NCBI GenBank assembly: GCA_032433765.1
Contig: JAVIAB010000051.1
Span: 78,697,744 to 78,761,743 of the forward strand
DNA length: 64,000 bases
Direction: 5' to 3'
DNA from: Megaustenia siamemsis
Lineage: Eukaryota > Mollusca > Gastropoda > Stylommatophora > Ariophantidae
Below the pieces are notes generated by a model that searched no databases, had not been told where the DNA came from, and saw only the letters and a program-made list of their open reading frames with translations. Made by a program: the position numbers and the translations under genes. Below, piece by piece: positions 54,600 to 64,000 of this stretch (positions are counted from its first letter, which is position 1; each line of letters starts with the position of its first letter).

Positions 54600-54880
54600 T
54601 TGTCCTTCTTCTTTCCTCATTTGACTTTCAGCGTCGAGTGGAGATAGTCTGTAATCGTTTGCTCTTCTATTGCCCTCTCTTGCTGTTGTTTCCTAGTGTC
54701 TATAATATTCCATCTAAACATCTTTTTCGTGGTGGAACATTTGGGTCTTGTATACTCGCGACGTCTATTGAAGACTCATAGTGTTTTCTATTTGTTTGTT
54801 GTTTTTTTTTATCTTTCTCCTCTATCACGCGACCGAGCCATTTTTTGTCTTTCTTAATGCTTTACATGACGGGGATTACC
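54600..54880 (-). mobile_element. LINE family B 3' end, decayed
   Basis: Minus strand remnants VFNRRREYTRP, KKMFRWNIIDT and QERAIEEQTITDYLHSTLK match the B C-terminus. No intact frame. Confidence 0.72.
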
Positions 54881-55592
54881 TCAATTTTTTTTTTCTCAAT
54901 ACTTCATTCCTTAATGTTATTCTAAATAATTTTAAGACTTTAAATAATTGTATTGATTAGGTCTCCGTCTAATGCACTCTATTCTTTCGTAACATTGTAC
55001 TAATTATAATGTTAGACCGACTAGAAAGACATAGCAGCAGTTCGCTGGAACACAACGTCGTTTAATGAGTCGCCTAAACCCACTGAAACACAACATGGAA
55101 ATGGTTAAAAAGAATGTAAAGAACCAACATGCTCATAAGATCAACTGCCAATGACTGTTTTAGTTGTTTCCAGAATACCATTTGTGTCCGGTGATTGATT
55201 CCTTGAGCAACTGTGAAGACAGGCTAGTTTCGGTAATTAGATCTCATTAATATTTAATTAGCTATTAGGACTGCTGCAAGGAGCCAAGTAACTGAACCAA
55301 TCCTATCTTGAACAAAACCCGAACTTTGAATATTCACGACCAGTTTCCGGTAGTCTCCGCTGAATGACAAATTAGAGTTTTACAGCTTGAATGTGGTATG
55401 GCCGTTAATTGTGTTGTAAATTAGTGACAAACAATGTTAGCCACATAAAACGTGTGGCTAGCAACAACACAACAAGCGGCAGAAGGTGATAATCAGAGAA
55501 AATTCAACTACAAGGAAGAACAGGTGAGTTGAGAAACAAATGAAGGCGTCGAACAGCGTTTTGGTTATCAGCGACTCATAGCTGACTGCACG
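54881..55592. other. unique sequence
   Basis: Low-copy DNA; no array or TE recognised. May flank the candidate exon that follows. Confidence 0.35.
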
Positions 55593-55720
55593 CGTCAAGT
55601 TAAATGCACCAGAAGTGATGAAGATCCTGATGGATCTCTACGTGGTGACACTGGAAACAGAAAGTGTAGTCCAACATGGCGCCCACTGCTGCCAATGCGC
55701 CAGGGACATACTTTCCTGAC
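55588..55720 (+). CDS. weak candidate terminal exon
   Basis: After a possible 3' splice site (GTTATCAGCGACTCATAG) a plus-strand frame reads RVKLNAPEVMKILMDLYVVT, LETESVVQH and GAHCCQCARDILS, then TGA at 55718-55720. Third positions are C/G-rich (GTC, CTG, CTC, TAC, GCC) and the peptide looks like a normal amphipathic helix plus a Cys-rich end. The pyrimidine tract before the AG is poor, and no family is recognised. A chance frame is quite possible. Confidence 0.25.
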
Positions 55721-55754
55721 ACTAAATATTCATCATCAAATCTTTAAAAGAGTA

Positions 55755-56131
55755 ACGAGAACATTCTAAAAGAAAGTTAATTAAAGACACTAACGAGAAC
55801 ATTCTAAAAGAAAGTTAATTAAAGACACTAACGAGAACATTCTAAAAGAAAGTTAATTAAAGACACTAACGAGAACATTCTAAAAGAAAGTTAATTAAAG
55901 ACACTAACGAGAACATTCTAAAAGAAAGTTAATTAAAGACACTAACGAGAACATTCTAAAAGAAAGTTAATTAAAGACACTAACGAGAACATTCTAAAAG
56001 AAAGTTAATTAAAGACACTAACGAGAACATTCTAAAAGAAAGTTAATTAAAGACACTAACGAGAACATTCTAAAAGAAAGTTAATTAAAGACACTAATGA
56101 GAACATTCTAAAAGAAAGTTAATTAAAGACA
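55755..56131. repeat. 38-bp minisatellite, almost perfect
   Basis: Ten units of 38 bp (TAACGAGAACATTCTAAAAG then AAAGTTAATTAAAGACAC). Only the last unit differs (TAATGAG), so the array is very young. Confidence 0.98.
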
Positions 56132-56459
56132 CTATTTCTTCCCGGTTAACTTTTCATCTCTTAATTTTACTTGTTATCTTATCTGAAGTTATTGTATTAT
56201 TATCGCAGTGGTAACTTGGCACTCGCGTCTCCAAGGCCATCAGTGCCCCCCCCCCCCATATATAGAAACACTGAACAGAGCTGGTCTATTCCTGACCATG
56301 CGAGTAAGGATCACAGAGAGAAGACTACTTGGTTCCCTACAAATGATGTGCTGAAGTTAGGTGTTCTTGGCTAAAAGGCGCAGGTAGAAATCGCAGCTTG
56401 CTTAAACTACGACACAGCGCAAATGACTTGCACGAAATGCTGTTTTAAGGTGAGACTGT
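56132..56459. other. unique sequence
   Basis: Contains a C13 run near 56247. No feature recognised. Confidence 0.35.
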
Positions 56460-57018
56460 TCGTCAGACGGACACACAAGTGGAGGTTACAATGGATGATG
56501 AAGAAATATTAGAACTAATAGACAAAACGTGAGGGTGATCGTCAGACGGACACACAAGTGGAGGTTACCTTCTTCTTTTCTATTGTCCTTCTGCTGCTAC
56601 CTTGAAGCGTCGCAGAAGAATGGAAGAGTGGACACTATAATCTGATATCTGTACATGGTTAGCTTGTTCTTTTGATCGCTTCTTTTTTTAAATATAACGC
56701 TGTTCTTGGATATATCTTAACTCTGTTAAGATAGAAATGTTTTGGTCCATGCATATGTTTTGTTTTCCATACATTTAAATTTTTCTAGGTCTCGTTCTAG
56801 CTCTCTGTCCTGATATTTTGGGATAGAAAACCTTTGAATTTGTCTGAGTATTTCTTCACTTGCTCAGAGGTTTATTTCCAAACCTATCGAACCTTTCTCA
56901 TAAACTGCCTATATATGTTATCTACGCTTCCCTCTGTCTGATTGCCTGGTTGCCTGTCTGTCTGTTCATCTATCTCTTCTTTTCTTTGTTTTTCCCTGTT
57001 ATTACAACATATTCCATA
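56460..57018 (-). mobile_element. rearranged LINE fragment with a 30-bp direct duplication
   Basis: A 30-bp word starting TCGTCAGACGGACACACAAG occurs at 56460-56489 and 56539-56568. Between the copies sits a 45-bp piece of LINE A (ATGGATGATGAAGAAATATT), which occurs again at 57019. 56570-57018 reads on the minus strand as a decayed LINE 3' end (ITGKNKEK, RTRPRKI) with a pyrimidine-rich start like family B. Interpretation as an insertion is tentative. Confidence 0.45.
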
Positions 57019-60000
57019 AATGGATGATGAAGAAATACTAGAACTAATAGACAAAAGATGAAGTGTAAAAAATAATATGTGAAATACAAAAAAATGCACA
57101 AAGAAATCCAAACTAAATACTGAGAAACAACGGAAGAATTACTAAATCAGAAATGTGAAGAAATGGAGGGGTGATTAGGGGGAAACAAAAAAGACACACA
57201 ATTCATGCACAATCAATTAAACGAATTAACTGGAAGAAAATAAACCAAAGTTTCACGATTTGAAAAATAAAATAAAAAGTAAATATAATAATGGGAGAAA
57301 GGAAATTATGTAAATAATGACAGAGTAAATCAGTCAACTCTACGACATGAAAGACCAGTTAAAACAATTCAAACAAAGGCACAGGACCACCAATAATGCA
57401 GAGTGAGGTGGAGGAAGCATTTTAACACATGAAAAGAGACTACGCTCCAGGTCCCGACAATATAACAATCAAAGAGATAAATGCATTGGGAGAGCTGGGA
57501 GTACAAGCCATAGCAAAACTACTCATTGAAATATATAACAATGGGCACATATCCGAAGATCTACTAAAATCTATCTTTCTAGCCTCCCAAAGAAGGCAGG
57601 TGCCACTGATTGCGAAGACCATCAAATTATTAGTCTCATGAGCCATATGACCAAATTACTATGAATCGTTATGTGACGCATAAGGAACAGAACCAGAAAT
57701 CAATGAAGAGCAATATGAAATTGTGGAAGGAAAAGACACAAATGATGCAATATAATGCATCCTCAGAACACTAATAGAAAGAGCTATAGAGGTAAAGAAA
57801 GATCAGTATATGTAAACACACACGAAAGCATTTGACTAAGTGAGGCACGCGGAAAAATCAATGTTAGAGAAACTGAGCATCGATGTCAAGGATATGGTAA
57901 TCATAAAAACATGTATTGGCAATAAACACCAGCCATTAAAACTGGCTACCACACAGGAAAGTCCCGATATGTAAAACAAGGCGCCAGACAAGGTTGTGTT
58001 CTGTCCCCTGGTTTCTCCCTCTCACTTTACAGCGAAAATATTATGAGATCAATAGCAGGCAACAATGGAATTGAAGTCAACGGTCACAGTGTAAACAATC
58101 TGCTATATGCGGATGACACAGTCTTAATAGCAGACACAGGTAATGAACTACAACAATGAAAGACATAATAATGAGAGAAAGTAATCTGAAAGGTCTCGAC
58201 CTCAACAACCAGAGCAACAGTCTAAGAAGCATCCCTCCACACCATGCAACATAAAAATAAGCGGGAAAAAGCTGAAACATGTTCAGAGAGTCAAATACTT
58301 GAGCTCAATATCAGACGAAAGATACACCACAGAAATAAATAAAAATAGAAAAGCTCAAACCAAAACAACATTTCAAAACATTAAAAAAATCTTACGTGAC
58401 ATGTCTATGTCATTATAAATTAAACAGCGAGTTCTGACGTATGGAAGTGAATCATGGACAGTAGACAAACTAATGAAAAAACTATCAGAGGCCCTAGAGA
58501 TGAGATTTCTCAGGAAAATATTGATAGTTCTCTGGACAGCTAAAAAAAACCAATGACGAAAAAGCAAAGCGATTATGATATATACACAATAGAAAGAAGA
58601 GAAATGAAGAAATTAATAAAAGAGGAAAAACATAAAGCATGGGTAAAATTTGGAGAAATGATTAGTAACAATCACAAATCAGCATCCAGAGACTTCTACA
58701 GAACAATTAAAGCCATAAGACAAAAGAAAGACATTTCTGACTCAACTGAAATCATCAATGATAAACGAGGCCAAGCAATAACAAACAAAGCGCAAATCTT
58801 AACGAGATGGAAAGAATATTTCGAAGAGCTTTTGAATGTACAAACAACGAGTCCAAAAACACACAAAAAGCAACTAATAGTTGGCGATAAAGAACCAAAT
58901 ATACTAATTGAAGAAAAAGAAGAAACATTGCGACTCGCACCAAGTAACAAAGCCCCCGGAATCGATAACATCCCAGTAGAAATGCTACAGGATGTAAATG
59001 GCTACACAGAATAGTCAACGCTGCATGTATACAACAGTAAGTCCCAGGCGATTGGATACAACTATAGAAAAAGAAGGGCAGCAGAAGAGACTGCAACCAA
59101 TATAGAGGAATATCGCTATTAAGCCACACAGGGACGTTATATGCCAACATAGTTGAAGAATAAGATTGAGACCAATTATAGACCCACAACTAAGCGATGC
59201 TCAGATGGGCTTCAGGAGGAACAAAGGTTGCACAGATGCCCTATTTATCATAAAACAACTAGCGGAGAAAACAAGAGAGCATAATAAAACACTATATACA
59301 GCTTTTATTGACCAAGAAAAGGCGTTCGATAGAGTGGACAGGGAACAACTGTGGTCCGTATTGCCCTTGTATGGAGTGAGTCACCACCTAGTAGAGATAT
59401 GCAAGAGCCTCTATGAAAGTAGTCGCACTACAGTAAGATCTTCAGCAGGCTACTCTAAACATTTCACCATTAACTCCGGAATAAGACAAGGCTGCGTGCT
59501 TTCCCTTTTACCTTTCATCACATATATGGACAATATATGCAAATTAGCATGCCCAATCAAAGGAAGTATACTAACAAGGATGATAACAAGCGATAACTCA
59601 AAAGAGAACCAAATATACGTACCAGAAAACAGCAGAAGAGAGGAAGAAATAAATGAAATACTATTTGCAGACGACCAAGTTCTGATACATGAAACAACTG
59701 AGGACCTGCAAGAACATATCAACAGGCTAAACAACACTTGTAAACAATACAACATGAAGATCAACATAAACAAAACCGAAGTAATGGCAATAGCATGAAA
59801 GAAAGAAAAACTAAAAAACATAATAGATAATACAACTCTGAAGCAAGTAGACAATTTTAAATATCTGGGTAGCACGTTAACACGAGACAGCAACCAAGAG
59901 ACAGAGATAGATATAATGTGTAACAAAGCATGCCAAGTTATAGGCCAAGTATCAACACTATTGAAAAACAAAGCAATAACTACGGAAGCAAAAACGGCAA

Positions 60001-60745
60001 TATACAAATACATTTTTCTACCAACTCTGTGCTATCAGTGCCAGAATTGGACGCTGGACTCTAGAATAAGAAAGATAACGACCACCGAAATGAAATGTGT
60101 CAAAAGAATGTCAGGAAACAGCTTAAGGGACAGAGTAAGAAACACCGACCTGAGGAAGAAACTTGAAATTGAACCAGCCATCGAATACATAAAGAAACAA
60201 CATATAAATTGGTTAGGTCTCATAACAAGACAAAAAAAAAACTAACAATGACTCAAAGAGCCATAAACAAACGCTACGAAAACGCCAGATTAAGAGGAAG
60301 ACCGAGAAAGAGATGGATAAAGGGGATACTAGAGTCACTAGGAGGGATAACACCAGAAGAGGCCAACATAAGAGCAAAGAATCGCAGTTTGTATCTCCCC
60401 TCGACGCCAACGGCAATAGAGGAAGGATAGAATAAGAAGAAGAAGAGGAAGAAGAATGAGGAAATGCTCAAAGAGACCAACACAAGATGAGAGCTCCTAA
60501 ACAACATTGAGAAGAAATAATCAACATTTTCGAGCACAGCATGAGAAGAGGACATTTGGAATACTTGGCTACTAATATCAAAATAAGGAAAAAAAGATGT
60601 CCCGGACAACAAAGAAAGAAGATACTAGATATTTTGGTGCGTGGCAAGGTAAACAATCAATAACAGAACTGATACAATGCACTGAAGACGGCGAGTTGTG
60701 GAAGGACATGATCACTATACCGATCGGTATGGCACATGATGAATC
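57019..60745 (+). mobile_element. LINE family A copy, split by LINE B
   Basis: Left part 57019-58551: ATGGATGATGAAGAAATACT start, PGPDNITIKEINALGELGVQ, a decayed centre, then RQGCVLSPGFSLSLYSENIM, NNLLYADDTVLIADTGNELQ (catalytic YADD intact, about 58098-58125) and MDSRQTNEKT in a shifted frame. Right part 60465-60745: NEEMLKETNTR-like sequence, then LWKDMITIPIGMAHDE and a short GATGA end. The LINE B at 58562-60454 separates them. Many stops and indels; non-functional. Confidence 0.9.
58562..60454 (+). mobile_element. LINE family B, longest copy, nested in LINE A
   Basis: Plus strand frames: ERREMKKLIKEEKHKAWVKF, SRDFYRTIKAIRQKKDISDS, LTRWKEYFEELLNVQTTSPK and NKAPGIDNIPVEML (RT entry). After a small deletion come MGFRRNKGCTDALFIIKQLA, TAFIDQEKAFDRVDREQLW, GIRQGCVLSLLPFITYMDNI and EILFADDQVLIHETTEDLQE (catalytic FADD, about 59660-59720), then one TGA (59796-59798). 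After that TNNFKYLGSTL-type sequence, CNKACQVIGQVSTLLKNKAI, PTLCYQCQNWTLDSRIRK, a frameshift near 60235, and LRGRPRKRWIKGILESLGGI. Tail AAGAAGAAGAAGAGGAAGAA. TSD AATGACGAAA / AATGAGGAAA at 58552-58561 and 60455-60464. 5'-truncated; no endonuclease. Confidence 0.95.
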
Positions 60746-60837
60746 AAATACATCCCAGATTATTGTCCTCATTTTAAGGACACAAATAATTCTCTTATTG
60801 GTGTTGGTACCAAATTTTGATTTTGCTTTTCACGCTT

Positions 60838-62056
60838 TTAAAATGTACTCGTTTAAACTTTTAGAATGTACTCGTTTAATCTTTTAGAATGTACTCCTTT
60901 AATCTTTTAGAATGTACTCGTTTAATCTTTTAAAATGTACTCGTTTAATCCTTTAAAATGTACTCGTTTAATCTTTTAAAATGTATACGTTTAATCTTTT
61001 AAAATGTATTCGTTTAATCTTTTAAAATGTATTCGTTTAATCTTTTAAAATGTATTCGTTTAATCTTTTAAAATGTACTCGTTTAATCTTTTAAAATGTA
61101 TTCGTTTAATCTTTTTAAAATGTATTCGTTTAATCTTTTAAAATGTACTCGTTTAATCTTTTAAAATGTACTCGTTTAATCCTTTAAAATGTACTCGTTT
61201 AATCTTTTAAAATGTACTCGTTTAATCTTTTAAAATGTACTCGTTTAATCCTTTAAAATGTACTCGTTTAATCTTTTAAAATGTACTCGTTTAATCTTTT
61301 AAAATGTACTCGTTTAATCTTTTAAAATGTACTCGTTTAATCTTTTAAAATGTACTCGTTTAATCTTTTAAAATGTACTCGTTTAATCTTTTAAAATGTA
61401 CTCGTTTAATCTTTTAAAATGTACTCGTTTAATCTTTAAGAATGTACTCGTTTAATCTTTTAAAATGTACTCGTTTAATCTTTAAGAATGTACTTGTTTA
61501 ATCTTTAAGAATGTACTCCTTTAATCTTTAAGAATGTACTCGTTTAATCTTTAAGAATGTACTCGTTTAATATTTAAGAATGTACTCGTTTAATCTGTTA
61601 GAATGTACTCGTTTAATCTTTATGAATGTACTCGTTTAATCTATTAAAATGTACTCCTTTAATCTTTTAAAATGTACTCGTTTAATATTTTAAAATGTAC
61701 TCGTTTAATCTTTAAGAATGTACTCGTTTAATCTTTTAACATTTACTCGTTTAATCTTTTAAAATGTACTCGTTTAATCTTTAAGAATGTACTCGTTTAA
61801 TCTTTTAAAATGTACTCGTTTAATCTTTAAGAATGTACTCGTTTAATCTTTAAGAATGTACTCGTTTAATCTTTAAGAATGTACTCGTTTAATCTGTTAG
61901 AATGTACTCGTTTAATCTTTAAGAATGTACTCGTTTAATCTTTTAAAATGTACTCGTTTAATCTTTTAAAATGTACTTGTTTAATCTTTTAAAATGTACT
62001 CGTTTAATCTTTTAAAATGTACTCGTTTAATCTTTTAAAATGTACTCATTAATCTT
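60838..62056. repeat. 23-bp minisatellite (TTTTAAAATGTACTCGTTTA)
   Basis: About 53 units of 23 bp with blocks of local variants (TTTAAGAATG, CCTTTAAAATG). It passes at 62056 into the related 22-bp array without a gap. Confidence 0.97.
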
Positions 62057-63376
62057 TTAGAATGTTCTAGTTACTCTTTTAGAATATCATAATTTCTCTT
62101 TTAGAATGTCCTCGTTACTCTTTTATAATGTTCTAGTTACTCTTTTAGACTGTCCTAGTTACTCTTTTAGAATGTCATAGTTACTCTTTTTGACTGTCCT
62201 ATTTACTCTTTTAGAATGTCCTAGTTACTCTTTTAGACTGCCCTAGTTACTCTTTTAGAATATCATAGTTACTCTTTTAGAATGTCCTAGTTACTCTTTT
62301 AGAATGTCATAGTTACTCTTTTAGACTGTCCTAGTTACTCTTTTATAATGTCATAATTACTCTTTTAGACTGTCCTAGTTACTCTTTTATAACGTCATAG
62401 TTACTCTTTTAGACTGTCCTAGTTACTCTTTTAGAATGTCATAGTTACTCTTTTTGACTGTCCTATTTACTCTTTTAGAATGTCCTAGTTACTCTTTTAG
62501 ACTGTCCTACCTACTCTTTTAGAATATCATAGTTACTCTTTTAGAATGTCCTAGTTACTATTTTAGACGGTCCTAGTTACTCTTTTAGACTGTCCTAGTT
62601 ACTCTTTTAGAATGCTATAGTTACTCTTTTAGAATGTTATAGTTACTCTTTTAGACAGTCCTAGTTACTCTTTTAGAATGTCATAGTTACTCTTTTAGAT
62701 GTCCTAGTTACTCTTTTATAATGTCATAGTTACTCTTTTAGACTGCCATAGTTACTCTTTTAGACTGTCCTAGTTACTCTTTTATAATATCCTAGTTACT
62801 CTTTTAAAATGTCATAGTTCCTCTTTTAGACTGTCCTAGTTACTCTTTTATAATGTCCTAGTTACTCTTTTATAATTTTATAGTTACTTTTTTATACTGT
62901 CCTAGTTACTCTTTTAGAATGCTATAGTTACTCTTTTAGAATGTTATAGTTACTCTTTTAGACAGTCCTAGTTACTCTTTTAGAATGTCATAGTTACTCT
63001 TTTAGACTGTCCTAGTTACTCTTTTATAATGTCATAGTTACTCTTTTAGACTGCCATAGTTACTCTTTTAGACTGTCCTAGTTACTCTTTTATAATATCC
63101 TAGTTACTCTTTTAAATTGTCATAGTTCCTCTTTTAGACTGTCCTAGTTACTCTTTTATAATGTCCTAGTTACTCTTTTATAATTTTATAATTACTTTTT
63201 TAGACCGTCCTAGTTACTCTTTTATAATATCCTAGTTACTCTTTTAGAATGTCATAGTTACTCTTTTATAATATCCTAGTTACTCTTTTAGAATGTCATA
63301 GTTACTCTTTTATAATATCCTAGTTACTCTTTTAGAATGTCATAGTTACTCTTTTATAATATCCTAGTTACTCTTT
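62057..63376. repeat. 22-bp minisatellite (TTTTAGAATGTCCTAGTTAC)
   Basis: About 60 units of 22 bp with variants GACTGTCC, ATAATGTCAT, AATGCTAT. A block of 14 units is present twice (62611 and 62918, offset 307). It shares TTTTA[A/G]AATGT and GTTTA/GTTAC with the adjacent 23-bp array. Confidence 0.97.
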
Positions 63377-63377
63377 T

Positions 63378-63511
63378 CCGGCTTCGTTTCCGGTTGTTTC
63401 CAAAATGGAGGAATTATTTTTCTCCGGCTTGGTATATAACCGTTGATCAGAGGTTTAACAAGCCGCTATCGTAAAAACGATGTTGTTAATGAAACGTAGA
63501 CCTGATACAGA
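63378..63511 (+). promoter_or_regulatory. putative 5' UTR / internal promoter of a LINE
   Basis: Begins at the array edge with CCGGCTTCGTTTCCGGTTGT and CCAAAATGGAGGAATT, and ends with an in-frame TGA just before the ATG at 63512. The AAAATGGAGG word resembles the YY1-type motif found at the 5' ends of some mammalian LINEs; function here is inference. Confidence 0.4.
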
Positions 63512-64000
63512 ATGTGTAAATTAGCAGTAGATAGTTGTGATAGTTTTTTCGGCCCTAAAACAACAACAAAAATAGGATTCTGGAATGTTCGAACAATGGC
63601 CGCTCCGACGAAACATGCACAGGTCGCGAGCGAGATGGAGAGATACGACCTAGATATTTTAGGATTAAGCGAAATGCGCTGGCTTGGAACAGGTAGGAGA
63701 TCTATTGATAATAAAATAGTAGTTTTTTCTGGAAGGGAAGATGGAAAACACCGTGAAGGAGTAGGCATAATGATGACAGACAAAGCTGCAAGAAGTTTAT
63801 TAGAATGGGAACCGGTAAATAGCCGTCTGATACGAACATGCTACAAAACAAAACATGGAAGACTTTCAATTATTCAATGTTATGCGCCTACTAACGAAGC
63901 TGATGATGAAGTTAAGGACGATTTTTATAACCAACTGCAACAACTTATAAACAAAATACCAAAACACGATCTTTTAATTGTAATGGGAGATTTCAACGCC
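63512..64000 (+). CDS. intact N-terminal apurinic-type endonuclease of a non-LTR retrotransposon (runs off the window)
   Basis: ATG at 63512 follows an in-frame TGA, and 163 codons are open to the window end. The first 20 residues are a leader; then the endonuclease/exonuclease/phosphatase fold begins: GFWNVRTM (residues 22-29, metal-site Asn25), LDILGLSEMRWLG with catalytic Glu54 (47-59), GVGIMM (83-88), IIQCYAPTN (120-128) and GDFNA with Asp160 and Asn162 at the edge. This domain nicks target DNA for target-primed reverse transcription. Sequence resembles the endonucleases of RTE-like elements annotated in many animals as craniofacial development protein 2-like. No stop or frameshift is seen, unlike every other LINE frame here, so it may be the 5' end of a full-length, recently active copy. 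RT should follow beyond 64000. Confidence 0.93.
   Translation, partial: MCKLAVDSCDSFFGPKTTTKIGFWNVRTMAAPTKHAQVASEMERYDLDILGLSEMRWLGTGRRSIDNKIVVFSGREDGKHREGVGIMMTDKAARSLLEWEPVNSRLIRTCYKTKHGRLSIIQCYAPTNEADDEVKDDFYNQLQQLINKIPKHDLLIVMGDFNA

Overview
The window reads as intergenic or intronic DNA from an invertebrate animal genome, most likely a mollusc or related lophotrochozoan. The reasons are the mixture of non-LTR retrotransposon families with RTE-like reverse transcriptase, endonuclease and microsatellite-tailed 3' ends, several tRNA-headed SINE families (one ending in repeated TACTTT), and a very high load of minisatellites. There are no bacterial operons, no rRNA, and no CRISPR array. The species assignment is an inference; nothing in the window is diagnostic of a species. 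By my rough count about 30% of the window is tandem arrays and another 30-35% is recognisable LINE or SINE sequence.

Layout. 0-10 kb: a 27-bp minisatellite, a candidate host exon (minus strand), a SINE nested in a SINE, a long degraded LINE (family A, 4.1-6.3 kb), 31-bp and 26-bp minisatellites and a second candidate exon at 9.3 kb. 10-20 kb: LINE 3' ends, a 27-bp array, a 1.3-kb GAT/GGT array and a cluster of SINE-1 copies, several with clean target-site duplications (TSDs). 20-30 kb: a 3.2-kb purine-rich 27-bp array, trinucleotide and GATA arrays, a reverse-strand LINE A and 28- and 84-bp arrays. 30-40 kb: a SINE-D copy with internal arrays and a TA-flanked hairpin, a 57-bp array of about 50 units, a LINE carrying a SINE, the best host-exon candidate (36.7-37.0 kb, minus, with AATAAA), and a 42-bp array that is an expanded piece of reverse-transcriptase coding sequence. 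40-50 kb: an RNase H-bearing I-like LINE inserted in a 39-bp array, a 20-bp array, and a LINE B nested in a LINE A. 50-64 kb: LINE families F, E, A and B (again B nested in A), 25-, 38-, 23- and 22-bp arrays, and at the right edge the intact start of an apurinic-type endonuclease ORF of a LINE running out of the window.

The elements interact as successive layers: retrotransposons insert into each other and into arrays, often with 10-16 bp TSDs. Each LINE family has its own 3' microsatellite tail (A and F: GAT; B: GAA; E: GATA). Several minisatellites begin inside transposon sequence. All large open frames inside arrays are by-products of unit lengths divisible by three or of strand base bias and are not called as genes. 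The only frames I consider possibly functional are the 63.5-64.0 kb endonuclease ORF and the small candidate host exons.
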